From Neostapfia colusana (taxonomy: Eukaryota; Streptophyta; Magnoliopsida; Poales; Poaceae): 64,000 bases of DNA. Positions within the stretch are counted from its first letter, which is position 1, and the number at the start of each line of letters is the position of its first letter. Location of the stretch: contig JASWHV010000002.1 in assembly GCA_030760725.1 (NCBI GenBank), positions 61,311,900 to 61,375,899 of the forward strand, read 5' to 3'. The notes beneath the pieces are model-generated. The model was given only the letters and a program-made list of their open reading frames with translations, had not been told where the DNA came from and did no database searches. Below, in pieces: positions 1-10,600 of this stretch. A program made the translations under genes and the position numbers.

Positions 1-401
1 AATTATAATTTCAAATATTCTAAATCCTTAAAAATTCGTGCAGAACCTAAATTAAAAATTAAGATCTTAAATTGCACCCAAAGAAGAAAAAACGACACAA
101 GATCATAGGCTTACCTTATGGAGAGCAAATCTTTGATGTAATCTCTAATTTAACTCTTAACCTTGTTCATATCTAAAAATACAGAAAATTTGGTGCAGAA
201 TGTAAATTACAAATTTGAGACCTTAAATCACATCAAAAAGAAGGGGAAAACGAAGCAAAAGAATAAAACAACAATAAGGAGATATACTTCTATAAAGATT
301 TGGAAACAAAACTCCCCCCCTCAAATTTTGCAAAAATATCATCCGTCGTGGCTGTAGCTAGCGCAGCCACGCTCGGATAGAATCCGTGAAGGCTATATAT
401 A
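1..401. other. AT-rich DNA with no recognisable gene
   Basis: AT-rich sequence with many short stops. The only open frame (163-357, 64 codons) is lysine/asparagine-rich low-complexity translation and looks like chance. I see no promoter, repeat or coding pattern here. It is the left flank of the CACTA-type end that begins at 402. Confidence 0.6.
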
Positions 402-833
402 CACTAGTTTTCACAGGAGGTCTGTGTATGGAGCCGCATATCATGAGTACAATATCGCAGGCGGTTCTAAACACTGAACGCTTGTGAAAACAAGTGTATT
501 TTCACACGCGGTCCATGAAACAAAGCCTTCTTAGTTATTGTCCATTATCACAGGCAGTTTTACATAAGGACTGCCTGTGTAAACAAGTCTATTTTCACAG
601 GCGGTTTTTAACGAATAACGCCTGAGGTATTGTCCATTTTCACATACGGTTTGTTATTACGCCTGCCTGTGAAAATCTAGATATTTTCACATGCGGTTCT
701 TTTTTAAGGACTGCCTGTGTTACTAAATTATCATATTTGGTTTTTAATTCATTGGACATCACAAGTGTTTTTTTGAATGGACCGTCTGGATAAGAAACGG
801 GAGGCGTCTGTGAAAATGCTTTTTGTAGTAGTG
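402..833. mobile_element. CACTA-type (En/Spm) transposon end with subterminal repeats
   Basis: The segment starts CACTAGTTTTCACAGG at 402. It then carries degenerate direct and inverted copies of a short motif, TTTTCACAGGCGGTT and its complement GCCTGTGAAAA, near 409, 450, 508, 550, 590, 640, 675 and 710. Closely spaced subterminal repeats of this kind, next to a CACTA terminus, are typical of grass En/Spm elements, where they bind transposase. The string TAGTAGTG ends at 833 and could be the opposite terminus, giving a 432-bp miniature derivative. However, the flanks (ATA before 402, CAC after 833) do not form the expected 3-bp target duplication, so the right boundary is doubtful. No transposase gene is present. 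Confidence 0.6.
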
Positions 834-2314
834 CACCCATCAAACATGGTGCTCCAGAAGCAATACTGTAATAATAAGTACAAGAAGTACACTGATCTGA
901 TAGATGTCTTGCTTGCTGTACAGACTCAAAATGCACTCACGTGATGAAAAACTTCAATATGCGTCATGTCGGGACATAGGCTGAACAGGGAGGAACCCGT
1001 GCCAGGGCGCCTGACGAACAAACCCTAGAGGTAAGGGTAATTTTATTTCTTCAATGATCCATTTACAATCTACGGTTGCCTTTATATTCCAGGCGCCAAA
1101 TCTTATTTAGCCGATTCTATTACAACAGAATCTAACTTTTTTCTATCTTCTTATCTAAAGAATCTCAACTAAATCTTGCGCTTGGTATATTGGCGCCCAT
1201 AGGAAGAATCTGTAACATGTTCGAACTTACTGAGTCCCACTATAGACCACCACCATCCGGACGGCTTGCTGATGGCAGAGGAAGTCGTCGGGGACAGGAT
1301 CCCTGAAGGACTTGTCGGAGGAAGACTTGACCTCCCTGAAGGTCTTTACCTTCTTCCGGTCCCACCAGATCATCCTTCTCCAGCTTGGCGTCTGTAGGAC
1401 ATGGCCCACACAACACTGGTCATCATCGGGGACACCAAGTCTGCCATAATTGGCGTCTGGCCCACATGACACTGGACGTGACCATCGTCGCTGTGGGGCA
1501 GATCGGTGATGCCTGACGAGAATTGAGGCGTCAGACTGATCTGTTTGCTGGCTGTCCTTGGGCTTATAGCAGGTGACCGTCTCTTTGCACAAAGATTGGC
1601 TTGGGGGACAACCAAGTATGCCATGGGGACAACCAAATTCTATCATGGAGCCAGAGATTGCCCAACTTGTAGGTGCTAGGTTCCTAAGTTGCCTTGTATC
1701 CTCCTTTGTATGCCGAAGCTCTGCCATTAATAAAGACTTTTTTGCTTCAAGTCTTGTGTTGTTTTGAGTTGTTGATGTATACTCCGGACCCTTGGCAGCG
1801 CAAAGGTTCGGAATGACTTAGCCAACGTGGATGGCTGTTTGTCGATGTCCCGAACTTGTTTCTCCAAGTCCTTAACAGCGGAAGGACCCAGGGCGCTCCG
1901 GCAGTGTGGCTAACACTTCTCCCGGGTCCTTGGCAGCGCAAGGACCCAAGTAACTTCGGCTAGTGTCTTCAGCTTGTTGTAGCTGGCGCTCTGAGTCTTC
2001 TGCTTGCCGCTGCAGTGGTCCGATGTCCTACCCGTGTGGTTCACCGTGATGGCCCCCTGGTAGATGTGTCCCTTGTGTTGGGGCGCACCTACCACTGGAT
2101 GAGGCAGGACGTCAGCATCGTGCCTCCTAGGAGATCTGGGACGCCAAGGACATGTTCGGACCTGCAGACACGGCAGAAAAAAGGAGTAGTCGTGCTCCCT
2201 GGTCACTCTTTCCTGTTCGTTAGCTTCACTGTGGCTTACGATCCTCATCTAAGCTACGGGGCTTGGGTAATTCGATGTCGGTCGTCCGGGTTATGGTTAA
2301 AGCCTTGCCTAGGG
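834..2314. other. unclassified non-coding stretch, probably retroelement-derived
   Basis: No convincing gene. A minus-strand frame at 1227-1727 has no recognisable domain and no coding-like composition. Features suggest LTR or leader debris: TATTGGCGCCC near 1189, which resembles the primer sites of some Tat/Retand-type gypsy elements; AATAAAGAC near 1728, followed by a T-rich run, resembling a polyadenylation region; and TATAAAGG on the minus strand near 1080. The right edge at about 2314 is abrupt, because the integrase frame of G1 stops matching its relatives there. This stretch may therefore be the end of an element inserted into G1, or a deletion junction. Confidence 0.35.
1783..1947. 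repeat. three related hairpin-forming repeats
   Basis: Three related imperfect repeats. The third is a perfect stem-loop: GGGTCCTTG (1924-1932), loop GCAGCG, CAAGGACCC (1939-1947). The first (1783-1812) has the same loop, with 12-bp arms differing at two positions that would still pair as G-U in RNA. The second (about 1867-1888) is more degenerate (GTCCTT ... AAGGAC). The repeated core is CCTTGGCAGCGCAAGG. Function unknown; probably part of a retroelement LTR or leader. Confidence 0.55.
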
Positions 2315-3034
2315 TACGCCATATAAGCATAGGATCCATGAGATGTACAGTTCAGCGTACTTCTTGGCGTTGTAGTTGGTGTTAACCGGGATGAAATGGG
2401 CAACTTTGGTGAGCCAGTCGACGATCACCCACACAGAATCATGCTTCTGGAAAGTGGTGGGTAAACCAACAATGAAGTCTATGCTCACATACTCCCACTT
2501 CCAGGCAGGAACGCCCAGTGGTTGTAGCAGTCCCGGTTTCCGCATATGATCTTCCTTCACCCTTCGACATGTATCACACTCGGACACGTACTTTGCGATT
2601 TCCCGCTTCATCCGTGTCCACCAAAACTTGCTTCTGAGTCCTTGATACATATTGTTGCTGCCGGGGTGAATAGAAAACTTTGACAAGTGAGCCTCATCAA
2701 AGATTTTCTTCCGTAACTCCGGGTTACGGGGTACGACGATCCGGTCCTTGAACCATAGAACGCCGTCTCTGTCCTTCTAGAAACATTTCAACTCCCCACT
2801 ATCTACACGTCTCCGCAAATGCGACATGCCCTTGTCATGTTTCTGAGCTGCCTCTATCTCTTCACGGATGGTGGGGATCAAAGCTAGGTTGTAGAGAGCT
2901 CCATGTGGAATCACATGTAGTGGTGGTTCGCTCTCTTCCAACAGTGTGATGGTCAAATTATTGACGTGTGACTTGCGACTCAGCGCATCTGCCACCACGT
3001 TTGCCTTGCCGGGGTGATAATGGATCTCTATTTC
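2315..3034 (-). pseudogene. G1 integrase N-terminal part, broken
   Basis: Same-frame continuation of the G1 polyprotein past the TAA at 3035-3037. It reads through the RNase H-integrase connector (VADALSRKSHV), meets an in-frame TAG at 2777-2779, then continues with the integrase zinc-binding region (H in SIHPGS, CDTC) and the first catalytic aspartate context (SIDFIVGLP). Similarity to G2 and G3 ends just after CLYGVP near 2315, before the second catalytic Asp. The C-terminal half of integrase and the chromodomain are missing, so this could not integrate DNA. Confidence 0.85.
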
Positions 3035-6000
3035 TTAATCCTTTATCAGTTCTAACCATCTTCGCTGCCTCATGTTCAGCTCCTTCTGAGTCAATATGTA
3101 CTTGAGGCTCTTGTGGTCGGTATATAAATGTACGAGGTTACTGAGTAGGTAGTGCCTCCACATTTTCAGTGCAAGTACCATGGCAGCGAGCTCCAAGTCG
3201 TGAGTTGTATAATTCTGCTCATGGTTTCTAAGCTGCTGTGACCCATACGCGACCACTCTTTGGTCTTGCATCAGCACACATCCGAGCCCAATGCAGGATG
3301 CATCGCAGTACACATCGGACGGTTTTGTTGTGTCTGGCTGTGCCAAAACCAGTGCTGATGTTAAGTGCTTGACTAAAGCCTTGAATGCTGCTTCACACGC
3401 TGGACTCCAAACATATTTGGTAGCCTTCTTCAGCAGCTCCGTCATAGGCTTGACAATCATTGAGAAGTTCGGGATGAACCTCCGGTAATATTCCGTGAGT
3501 CCGAGGAAACTCCGTACCTCGTGAACAGTTCTCGGGGATTTCCAATTCAGCACTTGTGTGATCTTACTCGGGTCTACAGCGATACCCTCCTCTGAGATGA
3601 TATGCCGGAGAAAAGGCACTTGCGATATCCAGAATTCGCACTTGCTGAATTTCACGTATAGCTTGTGATCCCGCAGCCGTTGCAAGACTATACGCAGATG
3701 CTTCTTGTGATCTTCCTCCGACTTGGAATACACCAGGATGTCGTCGATGAAGACCACGACAAACTTGTCCAGCTCCGGAATGAATACCGAGTTCATCAAA
3801 TACATGAAGTGAGATGGAGCATTGGTGAGGCCGAATAACATGACCAGGTACTCATAAAGCCTGTACCTTGTCGAGAAAGCCGTCTTCGGAATATCCTCAG
3901 CCCATATCTTAATCTGATGGTACCCTGATCTTAAGTCCATCTTGGAATAGATCTTTGCTTCGACCAACTGATCAAGCAATATGTCGATCCGTGGCAACGG
4001 GTACTTGTTCTTGATGGTTACGGCATTTAATGGACGATAGTCCACGCAAAGCCGTAACGTCTCATCCTTCTTCTTCACAAATAATGCCGAACAGCCCCAT
4101 GGTGAGGATCTCGGCCTAATAAAACCCTTCTCCAGCAGGTCCGTTAGCTGGGTCTTCAGTTCAGCCAACTCCTTGGGTGCCATCTTGTACGGCCTTCGGG
4201 ACATTGGCATGGTTCCCAGTGCTAGTTCAATCTTGAACTCCACCTCTCTATCGGGCGGCATCCCCGGTAAATCATCCGGGAATACCTCAGGGAATTCTCG
4301 GACCACTGGAATATCTTCCAATCTGATAGCTGTGGATTGATATACACTTGGAAGTTTTATTTCTGGACTGTCCAGAAATAAGGAGTGAGATCCGTGCACT
4401 TCAGAGTTCAAGTGCACGATTCGAAGGACGGTGTCTAAAATAGCGCCGTGGAGGGTTAACCACGACATCCCTAGGATGACATCGACACTCTGTCCCTCTA
4501 AGATTATGAGAGACGTAGGGTACACTCTACCCGCTAAGCATAATGGTGCTTTGGAAACCATTATGCTTGCTGAAATCTTCCCACCCGGTGAACAAATCAA
4601 ATATAGACTATCGGTGGGTAGGATCGGCAAGCTGTGTTTAGCAATGAAAGCTTGGCTAATAAAATTGTGCATGGCGCCTGTATCAAACAACACTATAGCG
4701 GGATGCTGGTGGAGTTGGAACATACCCGCAAGGATTGGCTCACCATCCAGCACATCCTCTATGGCAAGTTGGTGCACAGTGCCGGGCCTCGGGTTTGCCC
4801 GCCGCGCATTAGTAGGGTTCCAGGGCTGATTCCTCCACGGAAGTTGCGGTGCAACTCCGCCGCCTTGTCTCTCCGGACAACTGCTGGCGAAGTGTCCTGG
4901 GCGACCACATTTATAGCATGTGACCGCTGCATGTCCGGTGCTTGGGGGACGAAAGCCCGGCATGCGCTGCTGAGGTGCATACGCACGCGGCATCGCCCGC
5001 TGCTGCTGTTGTTGTTGTGGAGGTGGTGCTGGCAGTGCCAGCCTGAATGCCGGTGAAGAATATGGCCGACTGCGGAATGGCATCGACCTCTGTGGTGGCT
5101 GCCAGTGTGGACCTGATGGTGGGCGATTCACCATCCAAATTTTTTGAGAAGGACCGCCTCCTTCTCCGCTGCTTTGCGGCGCGCTTCTCTTTCTCTCCGC
5201 CGCTGCTAACTCCTTACCGGAGTCCTCCTCCGGTACCTCTGCTGGTGGCTCCAGATCTACAACCTCCTCTCCCATCTCAGGTTCTCCCATTGTCGGAAGA
5301 CTCAAGACCACCGGTATGCCCAATACCGGAGGCACGAGGTCCTGCAACGCGTGAACCTCGTCCATGGCCTGGTTGTAGTCTTCTTCCCAGCCTTGCCCTT
5401 CCTCAATAGCATCGTCTCGCTCTTGAGTAAGGTCCTCGTTCTGCTGGGTTAGAGTCTGCACCAGTTCTTGCAACGTCGCGATGTCGACACGGCTCTTTTT
5501 ATTCGTCTTCTTCAGACGATGCAACTGATTATGTTGTTCGTTCAGTCGCTTGATCGTCGGAAGGAGCACATTGCGGAGTGCGCTGTGAGCACTCTCGAAA
5601 TGGTCTCCACGGCTTGCGCTCTCTTTGAGCTTTGCGGCAAGATGCTCCGTATGAACATCTTGGCTGTCCATCACGGCCTTTCCCACCCTCATTTGGAGGC
5701 TGAGGTTTGCCTCCGCGGGGTTGTACCTTGGGCAACCCGGATCGGTTGCCTCCCGGTACCTCCCTTCCCACACATGATGAGCCCGTCCCTCCACCGGAAT
5801 GAGCGCGTATGGAGTGCCCTCCATCGCTCTCACGTGTAGCTGGCAGAAACGTGACATGGTGTCACGGGCTGCCACTTGCCACATTCCCTCGGGTTGTCTA
5901 CCTCTCACCGTGACGGTGAACGGAGCCCACCCGGGTGGCGTAGGTCCTGATGGAACCTCGACATGGATTGTCCACGTCTTGTTCCCCTCCTTGCCTTCTT

Positions 6001-6145
6001 CCTTGGCGAAGTAATGCGGCATCTGGTTGTACCCGAAATATTGAAGCATCTGCCTCAATGCTTCCGCATAGCCGCTGTGGTGAGAACAGTGAGATTCCAC
6101 CAACCCGTTCTCGATCTGTTTATCCGCTGTCATCTGTAAAAACAT
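3035..6145 (-). CDS. G1 gag-protease-RT-RNase H polyprotein with an atypical gag N-terminus
   Basis: A 1036-codon frame. A second Met at 6133 (codon 5) is an equally possible start. Domain order: an N-terminal region (residues ~25-125) with Trp/Pro-rich motifs such as PPGWAPFTVTV; a long hydrophilic heptad-like stretch (~185-270) predicted as coiled coil; Pro/Gln-rich linker (~320-405); CCHC zinc knuckle C410-C413-H418-C423; aspartic protease motif LFDTGA (D488); reverse transcriptase with intact FIDD (D801, D802); RNase H with D948, E985, D1010. The usual gypsy capsid region, seen in G2 as the HIPAG...QEFLELKQGG block, is not recognisable. The frame stops at a TAA where G3 has Tyr (LIKDYEIEI), then continues downstream in the same frame. 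It would copy element RNA into cDNA inside a particle, if expressed. Confidence 0.85.
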   Translation of the reverse strand: MFLQMTADKQIENGLVESHCSHHSGYAEALRQMLQYFGYNQMPHYFAKEEGKEGNKTWTIHVEVPSGPTPPGWAPFTVTVRGRQPEGMWQVAARDTMSRFCQLHVRAMEGTPYALIPVEGRAHHVWEGRYREATDPGCPRYNPAEANLSLQMRVGKAVMDSQDVHTEHLAAKLKESASRGDHFESAHSALRNVLLPTIKRLNEQHNQLHRLKKTNKKSRVDIATLQELVQTLTQQNEDLTQERDDAIEEGQGWEEDYNQAMDEVHALQDLVPPVLGIPVVLSLPTMGEPEMGEEVVDLEPPAEVPEEDSGKELAAAERKRSAPQSSGEGGGPSQKIWMVNRPPSGPHWQPPQRSMPFRSRPYSSPAFRLALPAPPPQQQQQQRAMPRAYAPQQRMPGFRPPSTGHAAVTCYKCGRPGHFASSCPERQGGGVAPQLPWRNQPWNPTNARRANPRPGTVHQLAIEDVLDGEPILAGMFQLHQHPAIVLFDTGAMHNFISQAFIAKHSLPILPTDSLYLICSPGGKISASIMVSKAPLCLAGRVYPTSLIILEGQSVDVILGMSWLTLHGAILDTVLRIVHLNSEVHGSHSLFLDSPEIKLPSVYQSTAIRLEDIPVVREFPEVFPDDLPGMPPDREVEFKIELALGTMPMSRRPYKMAPKELAELKTQLTDLLEKGFIRPRSSPWGCSALFVKKKDETLRLCVDYRPLNAVTIKNKYPLPRIDILLDQLVEAKIYSKMDLRSGYHQIKIWAEDIPKTAFSTRYRLYEYLVMLFGLTNAPSHFMYLMNSVFIPELDKFVVVFIDDILVYSKSEEDHKKHLRIVLQRLRDHKLYVKFSKCEFWISQVPFLRHIISEEGIAVDPSKITQVLNWKSPRTVHEVRSFLGLTEYYRRFIPNFSMIVKPMTELLKKATKYVWSPACEAAFKALVKHLTSALVLAQPDTTKPSDVYCDASCIGLGCVLMQDQRVVAYGSQQLRNHEQNYTTHDLELAAMVLALKMWRHYLLSNLVHLYTDHKSLKYILTQKELNMRQRRWLELIKD

Positions 6146-7615
6146 ATTTGAGAAATGTCAAATATTTATTTGAACAGTAAACCATTGAGTTATAACATAA
6201 AACATGTCATTGAACTCATAAGACTTGGAATCATAGTTCAAATTTCAATAAATTTGACTGCTGATCTGCTGTCCAATATGACATCCCTGACCAGTTTCCA
6301 TTTCAACCTGATTTAGGCAACCCTAGAAGCAAAACCAATGCTGGAGCTCAACATAAAAGTTAAAGTTAACTTCAATAGCTTTCCAGAAAGTATTTTCTTG
6401 GCCTAAGATCTGTCTTGGTTCAAAAGTTATGAGATGCCAAAGTTAACAGAATTTCTGGAGAAAATTGGACAGCACCTCCCTGCTTTAGGTACTGATTTGA
6501 TCCAAGAATTCTATTTAATTCTTCAACCAATCTGACAAAACTTTCTGTTACAAAGTTGTAACCCATCTCATAATATTTCCATAACTACCTCATTTTCTAT
6601 TTTTGGATTTTTATGCAGGAAGTTATGCTTAATTTACAGAGAGTTACAGAGAGTTTTTGTTCTGCCCTGTTTTCTGAACAGTTTCAACTCTACTGCATAT
6701 TTCGATGGGTTAAGGGGTGAAACACCTCTGGAAATCAACAGAAAAGTTGTACAACTCTTCCAAAGCTTTCCAGAAATGTATCATATGACCCCAAACTTGA
6801 AAGAACTCAACCTCTAACCTCTGAATAACTTCAGCCTTAATTCAGCTGGAAACAGGGGACTCTGTCCTTAGTATCCTATAAGTTGAAAACTTGTTAACTT
6901 GGAATATCCTGATTAAGGGAAGGAGTTACATAAAGTTTTAATGTTTTGGATTAAAACTTTCAAGTTTTACAATGAAGTTTCTCATTAATGGAGTGTGACG
7001 TCGATGCGTCACCAGATCATAGCGGTACTACGTCCTCACAAAGAAAAACCTATACCGGACTTAGTCGGCTTCGTTAGTTCAGTGGCACTAAGCATCTCTC
7101 GCACACGGATGCTACACGTCTACCATTTCATGGTTAGACTACCAGCAGATAACTCACACAATCGTCAGACTCGGCTGCACACCGAGCCCGGTATCCATAC
7201 AGTTCGTACACCCGGCCGTCATCACTCGCCCGGATGTTCTCAAGCCAAACACGCCTTGAGCTGCGTGTTCACGTTACTGACCACGTGACGGAGTCTCCCA
7301 AATTGCCCGAAGCACGCTAGGGACAGACGTGGCTCGAATACCCCAAACGACATGAAGAGCCATAGAGGATATTAAAGCGGGTCGGGTTACCTGCCACCCG
7401 TGGGGCTCCACCCTTCAGCTTGTGCGCACTGGTGGACAACACTTACGTGCACCCCCCAAGACATAAACTTCCCGAGATGCACGATTTTCCAACATAATAA
7501 AATAGGTTAATATGCCACTTTCTATACACTAATAACATCCTTATATGGGCTACTAACTCGTTCCTCACAAATTTTTTAAAAAGATGACCTTTGTAGTGCG
7601 TTAAGCCTCAAGCGA
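6146..7615 (-). other. G1 untranslated leader between primer site and gag
   Basis: No gene. An AT-rich part (6146-6990) precedes a GC-richer part (6995-7480). The latter contains a module shared with the leaders of G2 and G3: CGGTACTACGT..CCTCACAAA at 7023-7042, followed by a block containing CTCTCGCACACGG. The spacing is similar in the other two elements. The 97-codon plus-strand frame at 6995-7288 is antisense to the element and probably chance. Long leaders often hold packaging and dimerisation signals, but no function is shown here. Confidence 0.65.
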
Positions 7616-7627
7616 GCTCTGATACCA
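7616..7627 (-). promoter_or_regulatory. G1 primer-binding site (initiator tRNA-Met)
   Basis: The plus strand reads GCTCTGATACCA, so the element strand reads TGGTATCAGAGC, complementary to the 3' end of plant initiator tRNA-Met. It lies 4 bases from the LTR end and fixes the orientation and the LTR boundary at 7632. Confidence 0.9.
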
Positions 7628-7631
7628 TCGC

Positions 7632-10600
7632 TGACACGACCCCACGGTCTTGTCGAGCCAGGATCACGCTGAGGGGTGCTGCGTTGCACAGCACCGGATA
7701 ACACACATAAAAGGTACAAAGCGGAAGCAAAGTTTTATTACATAAAAAGGTTTATGAACAGTTGTACAACAAAATATGTTCAGTCTACACTCACGGGCAT
7801 AGACTACGCATCGAGTTCACGTTCAGCCTATGAACGTGTCCCCGCTAGCACGCACACACACTAACACGGCGGCGTGCACGACTCCGACTCTACGGGTTCC
7901 CCTCATGGGGTTCCGTCTCCTCCTCGGGAGTCCCTTTCAAATAGAACCCTGCAAAAGCTTCGAACACAAGCAGTGAGCACGAAGGCTCAACAAGACTGAC
8001 CCGTCCCTCCTAAACATGGAACTTCTAAACAGGAGATAAAACAAGTTGCAAGGACTCGCCTAATTAGTGGAACCTTACTTTCAAAATTTAGCAGAAGGTT
8101 GTGGAGAACCTTATGCTAAGGCACATGAGAGAGCCGCAATCAAACAAGAAACACATTTCTCTCATGTACTTTGCCCAAAGTTGAAAGGAACTTTAATTAG
8201 CTCTAAACTACAGCAAATCATTAACAATCAAAGTCCATCTTTCAATCAGCAACATTTTAACATGTAACTAGCCTGTTCATTCTACGTCACGGTACAGTGA
8301 ACAACTGGTACTCACTGACCGCGAGGGACGGCGATTATAATCGATTTACACCTGCAGGGTTACCCGAATAACCCATCACGTACGCCCGTACTCGATGTTG
8401 CCTACAGCAACCATCACGGACGCCGTACGCAACCACCTTTCACCCGTCAGCCAAATATTGAACCGATCCCATCGTCCCGAGCAAGAGGTCTCTGCATGCG
8501 CATCTCAGTGCCGCCAACCGATTTACACCTCAAGCTCTCAACCTACCCTCTGAACGACGGTTAATGCCTCAACACCCAGCTACCCGAGTTACATCGGTTT
8601 CCCGGTTCCCATATATCCGGTAGGTCTTCGGTACTTTTCTAGCTTGTTCAACAGGCCCGCACACGGCTCGGTCCTCAATCGACACAAGCCGAGCTATAGC
8701 ACACAGGCCGCAAAGTCCTGCTTCCCTTACAGGCCGCAAAGTCTCATTTTTCTTTCCATGTGTATCATGTGCTATCTCTACCCGAGTCGAGTGCCTCTAG
8801 CCTATGCTCGCGAGTAGTCCCAACTACTCGACTTGTACCGAATCCTACACTATCTTAGCATTGCAGTAGCTAACGGGGTTTTCAATCCTAATCCCAACCC
8901 CTGGTTCTCTTGGATATGCAATTTGGTTTTCAATCAAGACCCCAATGCAAGGAATAATCATACTCAAGTAAGTGCTCAAAACAATAAAAATTTGTGAAAA
9001 TGTTAATGCAAACCGGAGCTTGCCTTGCTGCTCTTGGTCGTAGGCTAGCTGCTCTTCCGGAGTAACAAAGTCTAGGACTTCGGGTTCCTCCTCGACCTTA
9101 GCGACTACATGAGATACAAGTATATGTGTTAATTTAAGTGCATTTGATTTGAATTAAACTTGTGAACCTTATAAATCTCACTAGACAGACCCACTGACCC
9201 TGAAATTTTTACTGTGGCTTGGTTACAACCTAAACAGAGACTTGGTCAAGTTTTAGTTGCAGCAAAGCTCATTTGAGCCCTTCACAAATAATTATGTACT
9301 TGACCTTAATTGGAGGCTGTAGGGTGTTCTAGGGATTTTCATGGAGCGAGCCATGACTTTCTGAAAACTAGATTTTTAGAGGGTTCTAAAGGAGTTGGTC
9401 TCACTTAATTTGAAGGTTTCTAGCTAAAGATATGAGCTAAACAATTTCAGAGAAATTCTGAAAATGTTTCTGAACATTTTCTATTTTCTATGGAACAGTT
9501 TTATTAATCAAACCATTAGATGGATCAATTGAGATCAAATGGATCTGAAATTTTTATGATCGTTCAAGGATATTTTGGTAAACATCCCAGCAAAAATTCA
9601 GAATTTTCCTCCAAAGGATTCTCCAGTTAAAATTCCAAACAGTGTAAATTTGAGGAATTAATTCTTGCGAATTAAGGATTCTCATGAAGTGAAACTTGAT
9701 TTGCTGGAAAGTATTCAGAGAGCTGAACCCAACAAAATTTGGTTCACTTGATTTGGAGCTTCCTAGCCAAAGTTATGAGGATGTGAAGTTTGAATGAATT
9801 CTGAAAATGGGGGAAAAGTTCAAATCTGCCGGTGGGTCCACGGGGACACGTGTTGGGCGCTGGAGCGACGGCACACCGGGGTCCACGGAGTTTTTGCGCA
9901 CCAGCACACCAGGTCCAAGCCGCAGACCGATCCCGACTTAAAGTCCGAGCCGCTGACAGCCGGGGTCCACCCCCTTGGTCTACCTCCCGACTCCCGCCTT
10001 CGGCCGCCGCGACGCCTCGCCGGAGAGCTCGCCGGGAGCCTCTGTGGTGCTCCAAACTTAATGATTCTGGTCGCCCCTGCCTACTTCCACTCGGGGAACA
10101 TGATTCCAGGCTCAGTTCATCATGAAAATGGCCGGCACCTGGTCGGCGATGAGCGGCGGCCTCGAGAGAACTTCGGCTGTGTCGGCCGACCTCTCTAGCA
10201 CCCCAATCGATCGAGCAACCGGTCGGAAAGCATTAGTGGACCTTTGGAAAGGTCGACATGAGCTTGAAGCAGCTCGGGGAAGGTCTGAAGCAGGCTCCCA
10301 CCTTGCGCCCGATGCTTCCTGCAGGATCCGCCGTCGGCAAGCTTCGAAATACGCCGGGTACAGGGGTCCTCAGGCTAAGGGTTGTGAAGGCAACTTGTGC
10401 GCTACCCAGTCTAGTCTGTGTAGGAACGGATTGAGACTCTCTACACCTTCCTAGAGCGTGAATTTGATAGAACCGCACCTGAAGGTCGGTCTGTACCGAG
10501 AAAGGGGAAAACTGGAAATTCACCGCCGGCGTTCAAGCACTCGGGCTGTGGCTCGGGGGTGAGCAGCACCGATCACCAACGCGTCCGGGGACGCCTTAGC

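Noticed and set aside
640..936. 98-codon minus-strand frame near the CACTA-type end
   Set aside because: It runs across subterminal repeat DNA and beyond the possible terminus, with no transposase motif.
1227..1727. 166-codon minus-strand frame in the unclassified region
   Set aside because: No domain and an overlapping alternative frame at 1370-1636. The region looks like LTR or leader DNA.
7676..8267. Short plus-strand frames in the G1 LTR
   Set aside because: They are antisense to the element, and no counterpart is found in the related LTRs of G2 or G3.
9744..10523. Overlapping GC-rich open frames of 90-134 codons in the G1 LTR
   Set aside because: Frames occur on both strands, overlap each other, and do not keep a common protein with the corresponding GC-rich blocks of the G2 and G3 LTRs. 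GC-rich LTR sequence gives long chance frames.
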